From Rhodospirillales bacterium (GTDB taxonomy: Bacteria; Pseudomonadota; Alphaproteobacteria; Micavibrionales; Micavibrionaceae), in assembly GCA_020638155.1 (NCBI GenBank), contig JACKJB010000001.1, positions 124,001 to 188,000 of the forward strand: 64,000 nt of DNA, given 5' to 3'. The position numbers were made by a program, and so were the translations under genes. The notes beneath the pieces are model-generated. The model had not been told where the DNA came from and ran no database searches. It worked only from the letters and a program-made list of their open reading frames with translations. This document shows positions 24,648-33,191 of the stretch, in pieces (the first letter of the stretch is position 1; each line of letters begins with the position of its first letter).

Positions 24648-25223
24648 ATGAAAGCTGAAAAGGCGTTGTCGATAGAGGATGCGAGTGATGAGGACCTGAT
24701 GGCCGATATCGCCGGTGGCGATCGCGAAGCCTTCCGGGTGCTGGCTGAACGCTATATGAACCTGTTTTATTCGGTGGCGTTCCGCATGTACCCGCAGCGT
24801 GCCGATGCCGAGGATGTCGTGCAGGAAGCCCTGCTGCGGCTCTGGAGCAAGGCGCATCTGTGGAAAGCCGGAACCGGGGCGGCGGTCAGTACGTGGCTTT
24901 ACAGACTGACTTATAATTTATGCGTCGATCAGAAAAGGCGGAACAAACATACGGTTACTGACCTTGATGATGATTATGTCGATCCGGATGCCGCGGCGGA
25001 CCAGAGGATACAAGACAAGCAGACCGGTGCGATTGTCGGCAAAGCGCTGCAAAACCTGCCGGAACGGCAAAGGGTGGCGCTTGTGCTCTGCCATTACCAG
25101 GGGCTTAGCAACGCGGAAGCGGCGGATATTATGGGGACGAGTGTAAAGGGTGTGGAAGGTTTATTGGTGCGGGCGCGTAAAGCGCTGCAGGCTGAACTGA
25201 AGCAATATAAAGGAGTGTTATAA
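24648..25223 (+). CDS. ECF-type RNA polymerase sigma factor
   Basis: A 191-residue ECF sigma. Region 2 holds FRVLAERYMNLFYSVAFRMYPQRADAEDVVQEALLRLW (about 29-66), and region 4 holds LPERQRVALVLCHYQGLSNAEAADIMGTSVKGVEGLLVRARKAL (about 137-180). It likely answers an envelope or metal signal through the anti-sigma-like protein encoded 1 base downstream and may drive its own operon. Start ATG 24648 follows AAAAAGGGCAATAG. Confidence 0.93.
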   Translation: MKAEKALSIEDASDEDLMADIAGGDREAFRVLAERYMNLFYSVAFRMYPQRADAEDVVQEALLRLWSKAHLWKAGTGAAVSTWLYRLTYNLCVDQKRRNKHTVTDLDDDYVDPDAAADQRIQDKQTGAIVGKALQNLPERQRVALVLCHYQGLSNAEAADIMGTSVKGVEGLLVRARKALQAELKQYKGVL

Positions 25224-25224
25224 G

Positions 25225-25986
25225 ATGAAGATAACACAGTTTAAAAAGATGGTAGCGCTCCACGGGGCGGATGTTACGCGCTGGGACGGGGCTGATATTG
25301 ACGCGGTCAAGGCATTGATCCGCGAGTCTGAAGAGGCGCGCGCGTTATATAATGAAGCGCAGGCTCTTGATGATGCGCTGGATCGTTTTAAAGCCGGTTC
25401 GGTGGATTTGTCCGTGCTTGATGACGTGATGGTCAGGATCGGCGGGGAACCTGTGCCGCGCTCCTCCTTTTCCGAAGAGCTGAAAGCGGCGCGTCCGGGG
25501 ATGATCCCCGATGATGTTCCTGCGCCCGAAGTGATTGCGGCGCGTGCCGCGCCCCGCCCGATGATCTGGATGACGGCGGCCGCGTTTATGGCGGCACTGG
25601 TTGTCAGCGTCGTATTCTTCCGTGGAGAAGGTGATATCAGTGTGCAGCAGGCCGTTGTTGCCGAGGCTCCACAAATGCAGGAGCAAGAAACAGTTCTTGC
25701 CCAGACCGATATGCCCGCTGAAGAGGTTGACCGCCTGATGCTTGAAATGGGCGACATGGTTGATGATGAACTGGCTGCGCACGAAATGATCGGGCTGCTG
25801 GCGATGGCAGAAACGGAAGTGCCGCAGCAGGATGTCAGGCAGCAGGATGAAAGCGTTCCGCAAAGCGAAGAAGATATCGATGCGTTTCTTGACCAGCTGT
25901 TCGATGATGCCGGGACGGATCCGGCGTTGCAGCAGGAAATGGATCTGTGGAAGCTGTTCCTGGAAGGGCAGACGCGCGAGCTTTAA
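25225..25986 (+). CDS. Anti-sigma-factor-like membrane protein
   Basis: A 253-residue protein directly after the ECF sigma gene (AAAGGAG before ATG 25225). The cytosolic N-terminus (FKKMVALHGADVTRWDGADIDAVKALI, SEEARALYNEAQALD) is the pattern seen after many alphaproteobacterial ECF sigmas. One membrane segment lies at about 113-132. The periplasmic part is very acidic, rich in Glu, Asp and Gln, which would suit calcium or metal sensing together with the EF-hand protein. No zinc-binding HxxxCxxC motif. The function is inferred from position and topology. Confidence 0.75.
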   Translation: MKITQFKKMVALHGADVTRWDGADIDAVKALIRESEEARALYNEAQALDDALDRFKAGSVDLSVLDDVMVRIGGEPVPRSSFSEELKAARPGMIPDDVPAPEVIAARAAPRPMIWMTAAAFMAALVVSVVFFRGEGDISVQQAVVAEAPQMQEQETVLAQTDMPAEEVDRLMLEMGDMVDDELAAHEMIGLLAMAETEVPQQDVRQQDESVPQSEEDIDAFLDQLFDDAGTDPALQQEMDLWKLFLEGQTREL

Positions 25987-26633
25987 GGATCTGATCCTAA
26001 GTAAACGGGTTCCTGTCCGTTTTCCCATACCGGCACTTTTTTCATGGCCGTCCCAAATCGTTTTGATTCAAGGTGGTGACCGAGCCAGCGTTGTAAGTGC
26101 GGCAGCTTCAGCATTTCAAAATGATCGCGGCGGACGAAAGCGCACTGGCGAACGAATGGAAAGATCGCCATATCGGCCAGGGTCGTCCGGTCTTCAACCA
26201 GACCGTGGCTGTTTTCAAGCCGGTCATTTAAGTCCCGCAGAATTTCGAAACATGTATCCCATGCGCCGCTGCAATCTTCATCCGGATAGCGGGACGGGTA
26301 TTTATAGCGGTCCAGTGCCGCTTTGAATGTGGTGTCGTTACGATCGATTAAGAGTTTCGCTTGCTTTTTGTTCATATCCAGCCAGTGATCGGGATCGTTC
26401 TGGTTTAAGGCCCAGATCATAATATCAAGACTTTCGTCGATGACTTGTCCATTGGGCAGGATAAGAACCGGCACGGTGCCTTTCGGTGATGCTGCCAGCA
26501 TGCAAGCGGGTTTGTCTTTGAGCAGGATCTCTCTTTGTCTGATCTTACATCCGCTTTCAATCAGAGCCAGGCGGGCGCGCATGGCGTAGGGGCAGCGGCG
26601 GAATGTATACAAAACAGGTGTTTTTTCGTTCAT
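25983..26633 (-). CDS. Glutathione S-transferase family protein
   Basis: A 216-residue cytosolic GST. The thioredoxin-like N-domain has VLYTFRRCPYAMRARLAL, with the Cys-Pro-Tyr-Ala motif of omega- or beta-like GSTs (Cys near residue 14), the cis-Pro in KGTVPVL, and the glutathione-binding DESLDIMIW. The C-domain is all helical with TLADMAIFPFVRQCAFV. Substrate unknown; likely detoxification or thiol repair. It converges with the anti-sigma gene, overlapping by 4 bases. Confidence 0.88.
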   Translation of the reverse strand: MNEKTPVLYTFRRCPYAMRARLALIESGCKIRQREILLKDKPACMLAASPKGTVPVLILPNGQVIDESLDIMIWALNQNDPDHWLDMNKKQAKLLIDRNDTTFKAALDRYKYPSRYPDEDCSGAWDTCFEILRDLNDRLENSHGLVEDRTTLADMAIFPFVRQCAFVRRDHFEMLKLPHLQRWLGHHLESKRFGTAMKKVPVWENGQEPVYLGSDP

Positions 26634-26663
26634 TTTTTTGTACAGGCTTTAATGTAATCTTAA

Positions 26664-26679
26664 TACTTTTTAAAAAGTA
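26664..26679. promoter_or_regulatory. Perfect 16-base palindrome TACTTTTT/AAAAAGTA
   Basis: A perfect AT-rich inverted repeat in the 155-base gap between the divergent genes at 26633 and 26789. It could be an operator for either gene or just AT-rich promoter DNA. Confidence 0.35.
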
Positions 26680-26788
26680 CCATGTTTTTCAATGGGTTGT
26701 CTAATGGTGATGAAATTTGCGCCTATAGATAAAATAAAGATAAAATTTTATATATATGGAAAAATATTTCACGGATTAGGGTACGACT

Positions 26789-27151
26789 ATGGAATTTACT
26801 AAAAGACGGACATTGACGGGGGGCGGCGCTCCGAAAAAAGGAGACGGGGTTGTCGGCGTTGTTAAACAAATCGATAATTCACCGAAAAGCAGTGAAAAGC
26901 GCGTCAAAGTCAAAATGGAAGATAATTCAAATGCGTCTATTTATGTTCCCAAAAAATTCGCCAAAGATCTGAAACCTGAACATAGTTATGAGTTTCACTT
27001 GGATGAGCCGGCTTTCCGGGGTGGCGGACAGCAGCGGCGTTTTTCCAGTACGGAAATGGCGCGGCGAACCGATGTGGCTCCGACCGAAGTGCGTCAGAGC
27101 CGTTTGGGGAAAATAACGTCACGCAATACAGATTTTAGTAACAGGTGGTAA
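26789..27151 (+). CDS. Small basic hypothetical protein
   Basis: A 120-residue Lys/Arg/Ser-rich protein. The middle (VGVVKQIDNS, KRVKVKMEDNSNASIYVPKKF) looks like a small OB- or SH3-like barrel. Its tails are Gly/Arg-rich and polar, as in nucleic-acid-binding proteins. No named family. The upstream gap is strongly AT-rich and a strong terminator follows, so it is a monocistronic and possibly well-expressed gene. Confidence 0.6.
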   Translation: MEFTKRRTLTGGGAPKKGDGVVGVVKQIDNSPKSSEKRVKVKMEDNSNASIYVPKKFAKDLKPEHSYEFHLDEPAFRGGGQQRRFSSTEMARRTDVAPTEVRQSRLGKITSRNTDFSNRW

Positions 27152-27190
27152 TTGTGATTTAACGGGTGTGTTCTCCAAATCCATGTGTAC

Positions 27191-27226
27191 CGGGGCCGCT
27201 TTATCATAAAGCGGCCCCGTTTTTTA
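27191..27226 (+). terminator. Rho-independent terminator
   Basis: CGGGGCCGCTTTAT/ATAAAGCGGCCCCG stem (27191-27219) followed by TTTTTTAT, 40 bases after the stop at 27151. Confidence 0.92.
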
Positions 27227-27286
27227 TGCCGTCGGTCTGATGTCGAATGCCGCTAATGGCGATACCGGAGATAGCTGCACAGGTGT

Positions 27287-28189
27287 TTAGTGCTGCTCAT
27301 TGGACTTTTGGGCCATGAGTTGCTGTTGCCGCATCCGCAGCCCTTCAGCCCGCTCCGGGGTCAGGGTGTCAATGCAGTGCGGGCAGGACACGCCGGGTTC
27401 ATAAGCGGCGTGTTTGATATCTTCCGGTTCAAGCGGTTCACGGCAGCCGAAGCACATTTTATGGACGCTTTCCTGCAGGCCGTGATCGATGCCGATGCGT
27501 TTGTCGAAAACAAAGCAGCTGCCTTCCCAGCGCGTCTGGTCGGCCGGGATGGTTTCAAGATATTTCAGGATACCGCCCTTAAGGTGATAAACTTCTTCAA
27601 ACCCGTGGGCCAGCATATAGCTTGATGCCTTTTCGCAGCGAATCCCGCCGGTGCAGTACATCGCGACTTTCCTGTTTTTCGCCGGGTCGAGGTTTTTAGA
27701 AACGTAATCCTTGAACTGGGTAAAGGTCTGCGTGTTCGGGTCGAGCGCGTCTTTAAACATGCCTATCTTGGTTTCGTACAGATTACGCGTGTCGATCATA
27801 ATGACGTCCGGGTCATCGACCAGTTTGTTCCAGTCTTCCGGTTCGACATAGGTGCCGACCAGCTTCGTCGGATCGGCTTCGGGCGCGCGCAGGGTAACGA
27901 TTTCTTTTTTGAGGCGGACTTTCAGGCGCTGGAACGGTTTGTCTGCGGCGGCGGAAAATTTGACTTCGCCTTTCATCACATCAAAATGCGTATCCAGATA
28001 TGCCATGACCTGATCCAGATCGTCCGGCATCCCCGCAATCGTGCCGTTAATGCCTTCCGGGGCCAGCAGCAAGGTGCCGCAGATTCCGCGCTCCAGGCAA
28101 AACGCCTTCGTTGCGGCCTGCTTTGCGGGCAGGTCGTCAAGGGCCGTGAAGTAATACAGGGCGGCAACTTTCCAACATTCGTCTATCAT
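27287..28189 (-). CDS. trhO: tRNA uridine(34) hydroxylase TrhO (rhodanese-type)
   Basis: Oxygen-dependent hydroxylation of U34 to ho5U in tRNA. The N-terminal acylphosphatase-like domain (LYYFTALDDLPAKQ, LLAPEGINGTIAG) is followed by a rhodanese domain with MIDTRNLYETKIG and the active-site loop MYCTGGIRCEKA (Cys179). The C-terminus has four Cys in CFGCREPL and CPHC, a probable zinc site. Length 300 aa is usual for the family. It stands alone in a gap before the oxyR gene on the same strand. Confidence 0.93.
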   Translation of the reverse strand: MIDECWKVAALYYFTALDDLPAKQAATKAFCLERGICGTLLLAPEGINGTIAGMPDDLDQVMAYLDTHFDVMKGEVKFSAAADKPFQRLKVRLKKEIVTLRAPEADPTKLVGTYVEPEDWNKLVDDPDVIMIDTRNLYETKIGMFKDALDPNTQTFTQFKDYVSKNLDPAKNRKVAMYCTGGIRCEKASSYMLAHGFEEVYHLKGGILKYLETIPADQTRWEGSCFVFDKRIGIDHGLQESVHKMCFGCREPLEPEDIKHAAYEPGVSCPHCIDTLTPERAEGLRMRQQQLMAQKSNEQH

Positions 28190-28227
28190 GAGCGTAGTTA
28201 TAAGTTAAAAGCTGTTATTTATGCAAG

Positions 28228-29115
28228 TTAAACTGCCTGACGGATTGCTCCGGCCAGCATCTCAAAATCTTTTTCCTGCGGGTGATTTTTACGCCAGGCA
28301 ACACCGATTTTGCGGGTGGGTTGCGGGGTGCCGAAGGGGATGATTTCAACATTTTTCGGGGCGCCGCCTTTGATCGCCATTTCGGGCAGCAGGGTCATGC
28401 CGTAGCCGTGCTGGACGAACTGGATCAGCGTCGGCAGCGATGTGGCGTTAAAGGTTTCCCGCCCGGCTTTGGCGCGGAAGCGGCAGGCGGCAAGCGCGTG
28501 ATCGCGCAGGCAGTGCCCTTCTTCGAGCAGCAGCATATCCTGGTTTTCAAGATCTTTCATGCTGGCCGGGGTCTTGCCGTGCCATGTGTTTTTGGGGCAG
28601 GCGATGTAAAACGGTTCTTCGAACAGGGTCGTCTGTACCATACCCGGCGTATCGTAAGGAAAAGCCAGCAGGATGAGGTCGAGCGAATCCCGGCGCAGCT
28701 GGTCGGTGATCCGGGCGCTCTGGTCTTCGGTCAGTTGCAGTTCAAGGTCCGGGAACTGTTTTTGCAGGCCGGGCAGGATATCGGGCAGCAGGTACGGGGC
28801 GATGGTCGGGATAATCCCCATGCGCAAAGGGCCGCTGAGCGGTTTGCCGAGCGCGCGGGCGCGGGCGGTGATATTGCCTGCATGCGCGAGGATGGTTTTG
28901 GCCTCGTCCATGATGCTTTTGCCGAAGGCGGTTAAGGTCACCTGTTTGCGGGACCGGTTGACGAGCTGCTGGTTTAAAAGGCTTTCCAGTTCCTTGATTC
29001 CGGCACTTAAGGTCGATTGCGTGACATTGCAATAGAGCGCCGCCTTGCTGAATGATCCCTGTTCGGCAAGGGCGGAAAGGTACTGGAGCTGGCGTATGGT
29101 CGGCAGGTATTCCAT
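28228..29115 (-). CDS. oxyR: Hydrogen-peroxide sensor OxyR (LysR family)
   Basis: A 295-residue LysR-type regulator. The N-terminal winged HTH (TIRQLQYLSALAEQGSFSKAALYCNVTQSTLS) and substrate-binding domain are complete. The redox cysteines C202 (in EEGHCLRDHAL) and C211 have the same 9-residue spacing as E. coli C199/C208. Divergent from ahpC-ahpD with a 147-base gap, the usual arrangement for a regulator that switches on AhpC under peroxide. It may also repress itself. Confidence 0.93.
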   Translation of the reverse strand: MEYLPTIRQLQYLSALAEQGSFSKAALYCNVTQSTLSAGIKELESLLNQQLVNRSRKQVTLTAFGKSIMDEAKTILAHAGNITARARALGKPLSGPLRMGIIPTIAPYLLPDILPGLQKQFPDLELQLTEDQSARITDQLRRDSLDLILLAFPYDTPGMVQTTLFEEPFYIACPKNTWHGKTPASMKDLENQDMLLLEEGHCLRDHALAACRFRAKAGRETFNATSLPTLIQFVQHGYGMTLLPEMAIKGGAPKNVEIIPFGTPQPTRKIGVAWRKNHPQEKDFEMLAGAIRQAV

Positions 29116-29262
29116 ATATCTAAAAATCCTATTATGTTTTTAAAATAGTATCGAATTTATCAATGTAAAGTAAAGAAAATTCCTGTTGGATTTTTGCAGC
29201 AAAAAGAGTCATGTTCATACCGTGTTAAATGACTTGAACCCTCTAATTTAAGGAGAAAAAAT
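29116..29262. promoter_or_regulatory. oxyR-ahpC divergent control region
   Basis: An AT-rich gap between oxyR and ahpC. CTAT (29129-29132) and ATAG (29145-29148) elements with further AT-rich half-sites near 29118 and 29156 resemble the ATAG-N7-CTAT units bound by OxyR, although the spacing is not exact. The ahpC start is preceded by AAGGAGAAAAAAT. Confidence 0.45.
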
Positions 29263-29853
29263 ATGCTCGGTGTTGGAGATAAAATGCCTGAATTTGAAAT
29301 TGCCGGTGTGAAGCCGAAATTCATGGCGCATGAAGAAAACGGCGAATCCGCTTTTGAAGGCCTGAACCAGGACAGCTTCGGCGGGAAATGGAAAGTTTTC
29401 TTCTTCTATCCGAAAGACTTTACATTCATCTGCCCGACGGAAATCGTCGAATTTGCAAAACTGAACGGCGAATTTTCCGATCGTGACTGCGTTGTCCTTG
29501 GCGGCAGCACGGATAACGAATTCTGTAAGCTGGCATGGCGCCGCGAACATCCTGATCTGGCGAACCTGGATATGTGGATGTTTGCCGATACGACGGGCGA
29601 CCTGATCGACGGTCTGGGCATCCGCGAAGATAGCGGTGTGGCTTACCGTGCGACATATATTGTCGATCCCGACGGTATCATCCAGCACGTTTCCGTGAAC
29701 GGCCTGTCCGTTGGCCGGAACCCGAAAGAAGTGCTGCGTATCCTCGATGCGCTGCAAACTGACGAGCTGTGCCCGTGCAACCGTCCTGTTGGTGGGGGCA
29801 CAATCGATCTGAAGGCTGAAGCTGCGAAAAACAGTACGAAAGAAGCTGCTTAA
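29263..29853 (+). CDS. ahpC: Peroxiredoxin AhpC
   Basis: A 196-residue 2-Cys peroxiredoxin that reduces H2O2, peroxynitrite and alkyl peroxides. The peroxidatic C57 lies in DFTFICPTEIVEF. C170 and C172 in DELCPCNRP supply the resolving thiol, as in the actinobacterial/alphaproteobacterial AhpC type that works with AhpD rather than AhpF. No ahpF is nearby. ATG 29263 has a strong AAGGAG Shine-Dalgarno. Operon with ahpD 64 bases downstream. Confidence 0.96.
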   Translation: MLGVGDKMPEFEIAGVKPKFMAHEENGESAFEGLNQDSFGGKWKVFFFYPKDFTFICPTEIVEFAKLNGEFSDRDCVVLGGSTDNEFCKLAWRREHPDLANLDMWMFADTTGDLIDGLGIREDSGVAYRATYIVDPDGIIQHVSVNGLSVGRNPKEVLRILDALQTDELCPCNRPVGGGTIDLKAEAAKNSTKEAA

Positions 29854-29917
29854 ATTGTAGTGCGGCGGGCGATATTTTCGTCCGTCAGCACAAGCCCAAT
29901 CATAGGAGGAACAGATT

Positions 29918-30469
29918 ATGTCGATAGACTCTTTAAAAGAAAAACTGCCTGAATACGCCAAGGATTTGAAACTGAACCTGTCATCGCTCAGCCAGGAAGA
30001 GATTCTGAACGAGCAGCAGCTTTGGGGATGTTTTCTGGCCAGTGCGCTGACCGGGCGTAATGCCGAAGTGATCGCTGCAATCGGCGCAGAGGCCGCGCAG
30101 CACCTGTCTGCCGAAGCGATGGAAGCAGCCAAAGGCGCGGCTGCGATCATGGCGATGAATAACGTGTATTACAAATTCACCGGGATGATGGGCGATGATT
30201 ACCGCACGATGCAGGCCAAGCTGCGGATGAACATTATCGGCAATCCCGGCGTTGATAAAATCGATTTCGAACTGTGGTCGATCGCGGTGTCGGCGATTAA
30301 CGGGTGTCAGTATTGCGTTAAGTCGCACGAGCAAAAAGTGGTCCATGACGGGATGAGCCGTGAACAGGTTCAGGCTGCGGTGCGGATCGCATCCGTCGTG
30401 CAGGCGGTCTCTGCCGTACTGGACGGTGTTGATGCCATGGCTGCGGGCGGCATTGCCGCGGCCGCGTAG
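29918..30469 (+). CDS. ahpD: Alkyl hydroperoxide reductase AhpD
   Basis: A 183-residue all-helical thiol reductase that recycles AhpC through lipoamide. The active-site CxxC is C130-Q-Y-C133 with H137 in the SAINGCQYCVKSHE motif. The preceding AGGAGG at 29904-29909 marks the start. It is followed by an intrinsic terminator, so ahpCD form a two-gene operon. Confidence 0.95.
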   Translation: MSIDSLKEKLPEYAKDLKLNLSSLSQEEILNEQQLWGCFLASALTGRNAEVIAAIGAEAAQHLSAEAMEAAKGAAAIMAMNNVYYKFTGMMGDDYRTMQAKLRMNIIGNPGVDKIDFELWSIAVSAINGCQYCVKSHEQKVVHDGMSREQVQAAVRIASVVQAVSAVLDGVDAMAAGGIAAAA

Positions 30470-30500
30470 ATATACCGAGCAGACTTTTACTGCGTAAAAG

Positions 30501-30537
30501 AAGGCGTTCCTCTTTTTTTGAGAGGGCGCCTTTTTTA
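30501..30537 (+). terminator. Terminator after ahpD, between convergent genes
   Basis: Imperfect stem AAGGCGTTCCTCT/AGAGGGCGCCTT (30501-30532) followed by TTTTAT. It reaches the stop of the convergent mscS-like gene at 30535. Confidence 0.7.
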
Positions 30538-31851
30538 TGCTCTGTTTTTTTCGGGGACTTCGTGAATATAGACTTCGCGGTGCGGGTAGGGGATTTTGAT
30601 GTTGTTTGCCTTAAAGGCGTCCCATAGTTCCATCATCACCATGCCGCGCACGTTGGTGACGCCTTTTTCGGCGTCTTTGATCCAGAAGCGCAGTTTGAAA
30701 TTCAGGCTGCTGTCGCCGAATTCGGCAAGCCAGCAGACCGGCTCCGGATCTGCGACGACCCGCTCGGGCTTTTTGGCGGCTTCGATAGCCAGGTCGCGTA
30801 CCTGGTGCGGGTCTGAATCATAATGGACGCCGAATTTAACTTCGAGCCGGATCAGTGTACTGCCGTGCGACCAGTTGACGACGCGCTGGGTGATGAAATC
30901 TTCGTTCGGGATCAGGTATGATTTATTATCGCGGGTGACGATTTCCGTGTAGCGCGCCCCCATATGCTCAACCCAGCCGAACGTATCCTGACCTGCAGCG
31001 CCGGGTAGCTCGATGACATCGCCGGGCTTGATTGATTTATCCATCAGCAGCATCATGCCCGAGAACAGGTTGGATATGCCCTTTTGCAGGCCGAACCCGA
31101 CCCCAAGACCTAACGCCCCGGAGAAGACGGCGAATAAAGATAAATCAATTCCTGCCGATGTGACCCCGATCAGCAGGGCGAAGGTGACCAGCGTGACCCG
31201 GATCACCTTGCTGATAAGCACACGGGAGGAAATGGTCAGGCTTGTCGCGCTTTGGACTTTGCGCTCAAGGAAACTCGAGAGGAACAGGGCGCCGTAGAGC
31301 AGGACGAAAAGGGCCATCATGCCTTTGATAACGGTCAGGGCGGATAAGCGGAAATCGCCCAGCGTCATGCCCACTTCATCCAGCGTTGCCGTCGTTTCAT
31401 CGAGAATGCCCAGAATACCAAGGGCGGCAATGGTCCAGATGGTCGAGGCGAACAGGTTGCGTACGACATTATTTTCGATGAACTGGACGACAAGACGGAT
31501 AACGATCCATGCAGCGATCAGGGACATTGCCGCGCTTGCGATCCCGACATCGATCTTGCCGCCGCTGGCGACGGCGGTTAACTGCGTGCCGATCATCAGG
31601 AACAGGAAGGCCGTGATTTGCAGTACCAGGCGGCTGACATTGCTGAGCACTTTTTTGGTGCGGTAGTGCAGCTTGGTTTTGTCAATCGCGGCCTGGATTT
31701 TGGGTTGCAGCTTTTTGCGGACAAGAATCCCGGCCAGCAAGGCAAGGGCGATCATGCCGATCTGGATGGCAAAATCCACGCTCAGGATTTCCTGGTTAAC
31801 AAGCGCCAGCGCTTTGTCCTGCAGTTTTTTGATATCGATTGATTCAAGCAT
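30535..31851 (-). CDS. MscS-family mechanosensitive channel
   Basis: A 438-residue inner-membrane protein with five or six N-terminal membrane segments. The pore helix and beta domain follow (GLGVGFGLQKGISNLFSGMMLL, then DKSIKPGDVIELPG, YLIPNEDF), then the C-terminal alpha/beta domain. It releases solutes on osmotic downshock; longer members may also be ion-regulated. ATG 31851 and an in-frame GTG at 31857 are both possible starts. It stands between the ahpD terminator and the TetR gene on the same strand. Confidence 0.93.
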   Translation of the reverse strand: MLESIDIKKLQDKALALVNQEILSVDFAIQIGMIALALLAGILVRKKLQPKIQAAIDKTKLHYRTKKVLSNVSRLVLQITAFLFLMIGTQLTAVASGGKIDVGIASAAMSLIAAWIVIRLVVQFIENNVVRNLFASTIWTIAALGILGILDETTATLDEVGMTLGDFRLSALTVIKGMMALFVLLYGALFLSSFLERKVQSATSLTISSRVLISKVIRVTLVTFALLIGVTSAGIDLSLFAVFSGALGLGVGFGLQKGISNLFSGMMLLMDKSIKPGDVIELPGAAGQDTFGWVEHMGARYTEIVTRDNKSYLIPNEDFITQRVVNWSHGSTLIRLEVKFGVHYDSDPHQVRDLAIEAAKKPERVVADPEPVCWLAEFGDSSLNFKLRFWIKDAEKGVTNVRGMVMMELWDAFKANNIKIPYPHREVYIHEVPEKNRA

Positions 31852-31922
31852 AGCCACAGCCTAGGGCAAACCGCACGAAATGGAAACCGTGCAGTTTTAC
31901 TCTATGCACATCGAAATGGCTT

Positions 31923-32540
31923 TTAGGCTTTCAGTGCCAGGATCGCCTGTGCCGGGTAGTTTTCGGCAAAGTTATTGTCGATCCCGTGCTCGCCGGACAG
32001 GACACGCAGGAATAGCGGGCCGACCAGCATATCAAGGGCGATCTCGGTGTTCAGTTCCGGGTTGAATTCACCATTGGCTTTCCCGGCTTCGATTTTCTCG
32101 TAAAGCGGGCTGATCCGGTCTTTAAGAAATTTTTCGTACAGCAGGTCCAGCACGTCCGGGCTGCCCTGGCTTTCGGCGATGATTCCGGCAATGATCCGGC
32201 CGTTCTGGCCGCGCAACTGGCGGATCAGGCTTTCAAGCTGTTTTTTGACGGCTTCGGCGCAGGTGGCTGTGGTCGGGACGATGTTCTGCACCCCCGGCTG
32301 TTCGAGGAAAGCTTCCATCGCCACGGCGGCTTTGTTCGGCCACCAGCGGTAAATCGTGGTCTTGCCGACGCCTGCTTTTTTGGCGACGGCTTCGATGGAT
32401 AATTCGCTCAGCGGCATGTGAGTCAGCAGGCGTCGCGTCGCGTCAAGGATCGCTTTGCGTGATTTTTCACTACGCGGGCGACCGGCCTGGAATGTTTTTT
32501 CATCTTCGGCGGATGCAATGTTTTCTGCTGGCATGGACAT
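31923..32540 (-). CDS. TetR/AcrR family transcriptional regulator
   Basis: A 205-residue repressor-type protein. The N-terminal HTH (SRKAILDATRRLL, LSIEAVAKKAGVGKTTIYRWWPNKAAV) is complete; the C-terminal ligand domain resembles the TetR_C_16-like group (ISPLYEKIEAGKANGEF). The Lys-Thr-Thr-Ile-Tyr-Arg recognition helix is typical. The target is unknown: no efflux pump flanks it, and the neighbours are an MscS channel and the His/Cys-rich gene transcribed away from it. Confidence 0.9.
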   Translation of the reverse strand: MSMPAENIASAEDEKTFQAGRPRSEKSRKAILDATRRLLTHMPLSELSIEAVAKKAGVGKTTIYRWWPNKAAVAMEAFLEQPGVQNIVPTTATCAEAVKKQLESLIRQLRGQNGRIIAGIIAESQGSPDVLDLLYEKFLKDRISPLYEKIEAGKANGEFNPELNTEIALDMLVGPLFLRVLSGEHGIDNNFAENYPAQAILALKA

Positions 32541-32657
32541 GCGAACACCTCACTCAATATAAGTTTAATTCTGAATACGAAACGATGTGTTTCTAGCATG
32601 GGCGTGTGGGCTAATCAAGAGGGCTGGACATAAAAAACAGGATTTATTTTTTGTTCG

Positions 32658-32685
32658 TTGGTGATTGATGCGAATCGATTATAAT
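32658..32685 (+). promoter_or_regulatory. Candidate promoter of the His/Cys-rich gene
   Basis: A consensus TATAAT (32680-32685) with a weak TTGGTG (32658-32663) 16 bases before it. Downstream, CACGGT/ACCGTG (about 32722-32737) can form a small 5'-leader hairpin. Confidence 0.4.
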
Positions 32686-32774
32686 AGCCTTAACTAATAT
32701 AAGTTCTTCAGTTGAAGGTCACGGTGGGGACCGTGGTCAAAAGTCAGGCGAGAAGAACAGGGAACAAAAAATAT

Positions 32775-33134
32775 ATGTCTGGGAATAAGAAAGACTCCGG
32801 CTGCAGTCCGGAGACGATTATTCACAATGATGGCCACAAACACAGTCTTTTGTGCGCCCATAAAGCTTTTCTTGATGTGGCCAGAAACCGCGTTGTCTAT
32901 CTTCAGGATGACGAGTTTCATGAGACCTGCGATCACGGGCATGTGCACCGGGCGCCGTTATGCCCGAAACAGGAATTCACCAAAGTCGCGCGCCCGGACG
33001 AGGATTGCAGCAAGCGCAAAGACTGCCATGTCCATATCCGCGAAGACGGGGTTGCCGAAGTGCACAAGCCCGCCGAAGAAGGAGCCAAAGAGCATAAATG
33101 CACGGTCATTAATACGTTGCGGCCGCTGACATAA
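32775..33134 (+). CDS. His/Cys-rich small protein, possible metal binder
   Basis: A 119-residue protein with 12 His and 7 Cys, several in pairs or clusters (HNDGHKH, CDHGHVH, CHVH, EHKC). There is no signal peptide or membrane segment. Start ATG 32775 lies in an AT-rich leader; in-frame starts upstream (TTG 32712) are less likely. No family recognised. Ligand density suggests zinc, copper or nickel binding or storage, which fits the copper-like genes at 33192-34715, but this is inference. It is followed by a terminator shared with the convergent gene. Confidence 0.65.
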   Translation: MSGNKKDSGCSPETIIHNDGHKHSLLCAHKAFLDVARNRVVYLQDDEFHETCDHGHVHRAPLCPKQEFTKVARPDEDCSKRKDCHVHIREDGVAEVHKPAEEGAKEHKCTVINTLRPLT

Positions 33135-33166
33135 AAAAAGCCCTTCACGTTTATGAAGGGCTTTTT
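33135..33166. terminator. Bidirectional rho-independent terminator
   Basis: AAAAAGCCCTTCA/TGAAGGGCTTTTT stem between convergent genes 32775-33134 and 33192-34292; U tracts on both strands. Confidence 0.92.
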
Positions 33167-33191
33167 GTTCATTTATTTATGCGCGCGTTTT

